Source: Bizionia myxarmorum
Lineage (GTDB): Bacteria > Bacteroidota > Bacteroidia > Flavobacteriales > Flavobacteriaceae
NCBI RefSeq assembly: GCF_008086205.1
Contig: NZ_VSKK01000003.1
Span: forward strand, 248,001-312,000
Direction of reading: 5' to 3'
Length of the DNA stretch: 64,000 nucleotides
Shown here in pieces: positions 61,231-64,000 of the stretch. How positions within the stretch are numbered: position 1 is the first letter of the stretch; every line of letters starts with the position of its first letter. The notes under the pieces are model-generated. The model did no database searches. It was given only the letters and a program-made list of their open reading frames with translations, and was not told where the DNA came from. A program made the position numbers and the translations under genes.

Positions 61231-62208
61231 ATGAGCAAAGCTTCCTTTATAAAAGATTTAAAATTACCTGTTGTTGCAGCACCAATGTTTTTAATTTCCG
61301 GACCACAATTGGTTATTGAATGTTGTAAAAATGGGATTGTTGGAACGTTTCCGGCTTTGAATCAACGAACAAGTGAAGGTTTTGAAGATTGGCTAATAGA
61401 AATTAAAACAGCCCTTTCTGAATTTGAAAAGGAAACTGGAAAAAAAGCAGCACCTTTTGGCGTCAATTTGATAGTTCATAATACAAATCCGCGTGTTCAA
61501 GCCGATTTAGAATTATGCATAAAGCATAAAGTGCCGTTAATAATTACCTCATTAGGAGCTGTTTCAGAATTGGTGGATTCTGTTCATAGTTATGGCGGAC
61601 TCGTTTTTCATGATGTTATTAAAAAGCGCCATGCTGAAAAAGCAGCCGAAGCTGGTGTGGACGGACTTATTTTAGTTTCTGCTGGTGCTGGTGGTCATGC
61701 AGGAACCATTAATCCGATGCCATTGGTTGCGGAAATCAAACGGTTTTTTAAGAAAATTATTTTATTAGCTGGAACTATAAGTACAGGACGTGATATTGCT
61801 TCTGCCTTACAAATGGGTGCCGATTTAGCCTATATGGGAACTCGTTTTATAAATGTGCAAGAAAGTAAAGCACCCAAAGAATATCGTGATATGATAATTG
61901 AAGCCGGAGCAGATGATATTGTTTATACTGCTGCCATTTCTGGCGTGGCTGCAAACTTTTTGGGACCCAGTATTACAGCCATGGGAATTACCGAAGAGAT
62001 GTTGACTCGTGAAAAGAAAGTCGATTTTGGAGAGGAATTAACAGTACATAAAGATGATGCCAAAGCTTGGGCAACTATTTGGTCAGCGGGACAAGGCGTA
62101 ACAAACATTCATGATGCGCCGCATGTTGCCGAATTGGTTTCAGATTTAAAGAAGGAGTTTATTGAAGCTATTAAAGAACAGACTAAATATTTGGAGATTT
62201 ATAAGTAA
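61231..62208 (+). CDS. Nitronate monooxygenase family protein 2
   Basis: A 325-residue FMN enzyme of the same family as the gene at 49326. It has L-P-V-V-A-A-P-M-F near residue 11, S-A-G-A-G-G-H-A-G, and G-A-D-L-A-Y-M-G-T-R-F. The ATG at 61231 is used; the TTG at 61204 adds nine residues of leader-like sequence. It ends just before the inverted ATTCGTG-type block. Sequence drift between the two copies suggests different substrates. Confidence 0.85.
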   Translation: MSKASFIKDLKLPVVAAPMFLISGPQLVIECCKNGIVGTFPALNQRTSEGFEDWLIEIKTALSEFEKETGKKAAPFGVNLIVHNTNPRVQADLELCIKHKVPLIITSLGAVSELVDSVHSYGGLVFHDVIKKRHAEKAAEAGVDGLILVSAGAGGHAGTINPMPLVAEIKRFFKKIILLAGTISTGRDIASALQMGADLAYMGTRFINVQESKAPKEYRDMIIEAGADDIVYTAAISGVAANFLGPSITAMGITEEMLTREKKVDFGEELTVHKDDAKAWATIWSAGQGVTNIHDAPHVAELVSDLKKEFIEAIKEQTKYLEIYK

Positions 62209-62214
62209 ATTATA

Positions 62215-62242
62215 GACACGAATTTCACGAATGAACACGAAT
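62215..62242 (-). repeat. ATTCGTG-type block, inverted copy
   Basis: The minus strand reads ATTCGTGTTC, ATTCGTGAA, ATTCGTGTC: three ATTCGTG units. The final AATTCGTGTC is also found at 56671-56680 on the plus strand. No gene overlaps it. Confidence 0.7.
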
Positions 62243-62304
62243 AAACTAGATATTAAAAGCAACAGTCCTGACTGAACGTCAAATAAGTAATGAACAAACC
62301 TCTT

Positions 62305-63261
62305 TTAATTCTCCAAAATAAACTCCAAAGTCCGAATCTCATTATAATAATAACCGCCTTTTTGAATAAAGCCCATATGTCCGCCATATTTAGGCATTTC
62401 TAGAAACAAATTGGGGTTATTTTTCGCTTCTTTCACCGGATAACATTCTGATGATAAAAACGAATCGTTTAAGGCATTAATTATTAATGTTGGAACTGTA
62501 ATATTCGGAAGAAACTGCAAGGAACTGCTTTTTTCGTAATAATCAGATCCATCAATAAATCCGTGTGCTTTGGCTGTGTAATAATTATCAAAATCGTACA
62601 ACGTTTTTATGGCCTTTAAGTCTTTAGGATCTATTTTATCAGGGTGACTATCAATTTTGGCACGTAACTTACTAATTAAATCGCGCTTGAATTTTTCATG
62701 AAAAGCTACATTTTTAAGTTTATGTAATTCCTTGGCAGAACCTGATAAATAACAAGGTACTGAAACGGCAATACCTCCTTTTACTTCTTTGGGAATATTA
62801 GATTCTTCACCTAAATATTTCAAAGTAACATTTCCACCTAGACTAACACCTTTAATATAGATTTCCGAATAGGATTTAGTTCCTAAAACATGAGCAATCA
62901 CATCATTTAAATCGTTTGTAGCGCCAGAATGATACGATTGAAATAACAAATTATCTTCACCTGAACAACCACGAAAATTTACGGATAGCGCATCAATATT
63001 ATTTTCATTACATAATTTAGCGGTTCCTGTAACGTAAGCACGCTGCGCGCTGCCTTCCATTCCGTGTAAAATAATAATGAGTTTTTCAGTTTTTTCTTGA
63101 GCGTAACTCCAATCTAAATCTAAAAAATCGCCGTCAGATAACGTGATGCGTTCTCGCTTTTGCGGAAGATTAACATTTCTAATTAATCCCGAATAAACGG
63201 TTGCAACAAAGCCTTTTCTAAATAAAAACGGTGGTTTATAAGTGGACTCTACTATGGGCAT
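62305..63261 (-). CDS. YheT-family alpha/beta hydrolase
   Basis: A 318-residue hydrolase of the YheT group. The nucleophile lies in I-K-G-V-S-L-G-G-N-V (Ser near 141), with the segment H-G-M-E-G-S-A-Q-R-A-Y near 67 forming the oxyanion hole. The Asp is in N-A-L-N-D-S-F-L and the His in Y-G-G-H-M-G-F. Function in bacteria is poorly known. It lies 1 base after the adenine deaminase gene, so they form an operon. Confidence 0.85.
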   Translation of the reverse strand: MPIVESTYKPPFLFRKGFVATVYSGLIRNVNLPQKRERITLSDGDFLDLDWSYAQEKTEKLIIILHGMEGSAQRAYVTGTAKLCNENNIDALSVNFRGCSGEDNLLFQSYHSGATNDLNDVIAHVLGTKSYSEIYIKGVSLGGNVTLKYLGEESNIPKEVKGGIAVSVPCYLSGSAKELHKLKNVAFHEKFKRDLISKLRAKIDSHPDKIDPKDLKAIKTLYDFDNYYTAKAHGFIDGSDYYEKSSSLQFLPNITVPTLIINALNDSFLSSECYPVKEAKNNPNLFLEMPKYGGHMGFIQKGGYYYNEIRTLEFILEN

Positions 63262-63262
63262 A

Positions 63263-64000
63263 TTAAACTTCTAAAGATGTAAATTTAAAGGTATTCCCAT
63301 CAAATAAACCTTTATCGCTCAATTTTAATGCAGGAATAACTAACAAAGCCATGAAACTTAAGGTCATATAGGGCGCATTAAGTGTGCTTCCTAATTTTTT
63401 GGCCATTTTATCTAATTCCCCATAAGCATCACCAATGGTTCTAGCATCCTGATCGCTCATAATACCAGCCACGGGTAAAGAAACAATATGACTGTCCGTT
63501 TCTGAAACAGCACAAATACCGCCTTTATTTTCTATGATAAGATTCACTGCTTTACAAATGGCGTCATCACTTACGCCCACAGCAATAATATTATGAGAAT
63601 CGTGACCAACAGAACTGGCTATGGCGCCAGATTTTAAGCCGAAGTTTTTTATAAATGCCATGGAAGGTTTGTCATCGTTATACCGATTTACCACCGTCAT
63701 TTTTAAAATGTCTTTTTCTATATTTGAAATGATATTGCCATTTTCAAGTAAAGCGTCTTTAATTAATTCATTAGTTACCAATTGTCCTTCTAGAGCTTCT
63801 ATAACGCGAATTTTTTCAGCTGAAGATTCAATTCTGAAGTCTGAAGGCTGTTTTTTTGAAGTTTGAAAATTATTAAGAATTTCAAAGGACGTATGCGGAA
63901 TTAAAGATTTTCCATTTTTAAAAACCACGTGACCATCTATATAGGTTTGAAGGGTTTTAAAATTTATTAAATCTTCCACCACAATAAAATCGGCAGGATC
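63263..64000 (-). CDS. ade: Adenine deaminase, C-terminal part
   Basis: The gene runs off the right edge of the window; about 245 codons of the C-terminal half are seen, starting [11 protein letters not shown]. The visible part holds the C-terminal beta domain with [10 protein letters not shown] (about residues 127-136 of the fragment), a family hallmark, and [15 protein letters not shown] near the end. Adenine deaminase converts adenine to hypoxanthine using a di-metal centre in the missing amidohydrolase part. It is immediately upstream of the YheT-like gene. Confidence 0.85.
   Translation of the reverse strand, partial: DPADFIVVEDLINFKTLQTYIDGHVVFKNGKSLIPHTSFEILNNFQTSKKQPSDFRIESSAEKIRVIEALEGQLVTNELIKDALLENGNIISNIEKDILKMTVVNRYNDDKPSMAFIKNFGLKSGAIASSVGHDSHNIIAVGVSDDAICKAVNLIIENKGGICAVSETDSHIVSLPVAGIMSDQDARTIGDAYGELDKMAKKLGSTLNAPYMTLSFMALLVIPALKLSDKGLFDGNTFKFTSLEV

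Overview
This window is a slice of a low-GC Flavobacteriaceae (Bacteroidota) chromosome. The placement rests on the gene set: a DUF4834/YfhO pair, a CAL67264-type small membrane protein, a Bacteroidota-type TonB-linked barrel protein with an N-terminal CarboxypepD_reg domain, and a full menaquinone gene set. It is supported by the regulatory signals: TAnnTTTG -7 boxes, AT-rich leaders instead of Shine-Dalgarno sites, and TAATG or short-overlap gene junctions. I see no rRNA, tRNA, CRISPR array, prophage or insertion sequence. The genus cannot be fixed from the sequence alone.

Layout. 1-7.4 kb: end of a YfhO-like gene, DUF4834, an outer-membrane transporter plus GNAT pair, then a minus-strand group of an alpha-oxoamine synthase, a cysteine-synthase-like PLP enzyme (together a likely capnine/sulfonolipid head-group pair) and oligopeptidase B. 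7.4-13.5 kb: YbaB, threonine aldolase, prfB with its programmed +1 frameshift, ArsC, and an 820-aa TonB-linked barrel protein. 13.6-22.5 kb: amino-acid permease, fumarase, histidine-utilisation genes hutI and hutG with a nonsense-interrupted gene between them, GNAT and metallo-hydrolase genes. 22.5-27.1 kb: EttA, a small membrane protein, and a minus-strand stress or redox cluster (frameshifted pirin, MarR, secreted HIU hydrolase, GNAT, FMN reductase). 27.2-32.2 kb: an acyl-CoA carboxylase beta subunit, two tandem secreted paralogues of unknown function, and a secreted VWA protein.

32.2-46.1 kb is a menaquinone region on the minus strand in three blocks: menC-CPBP protease-menE, menB-menA-UPF0173 hydrolase, and menI-menF-menD-DUF2853. 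MenF, MenD, MenC, MenE, MenB, MenI and MenA are all present; no recognisable MenH or MenG/UbiE is in the window. Between the blocks lie a sterol-desaturase/SDR pair, a C1 peptidase, a decayed gene and a CvfB-like S1 protein. 46.1-64 kb holds an alpha/beta hydrolase, GNAT, a serine beta-lactamase-like hydrolase, two nitronate monooxygenase paralogues, a methyltransferase, DnaK with a sigma-54-like element and palindrome upstream, a collagen-like lipoprotein, serine deaminase, PanB, a pseudouridine synthase starting inside an intergenic repeat, a three-gene membrane/sensor-kinase operon, YifB, a YheT-type hydrolase and the C-terminal part of adenine deaminase.

Two themes deserve attention. First, four genes carry single-base lesions (18055, 22272, 24603 and 40867): either young pseudogenes, recoding, or uncorrected sequence errors. 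Second, the capnine-like pair, the secreted tandem paralogues, and the kinase trio are the best places to look for less described biology. No clearly novel defence or mobile system was found.
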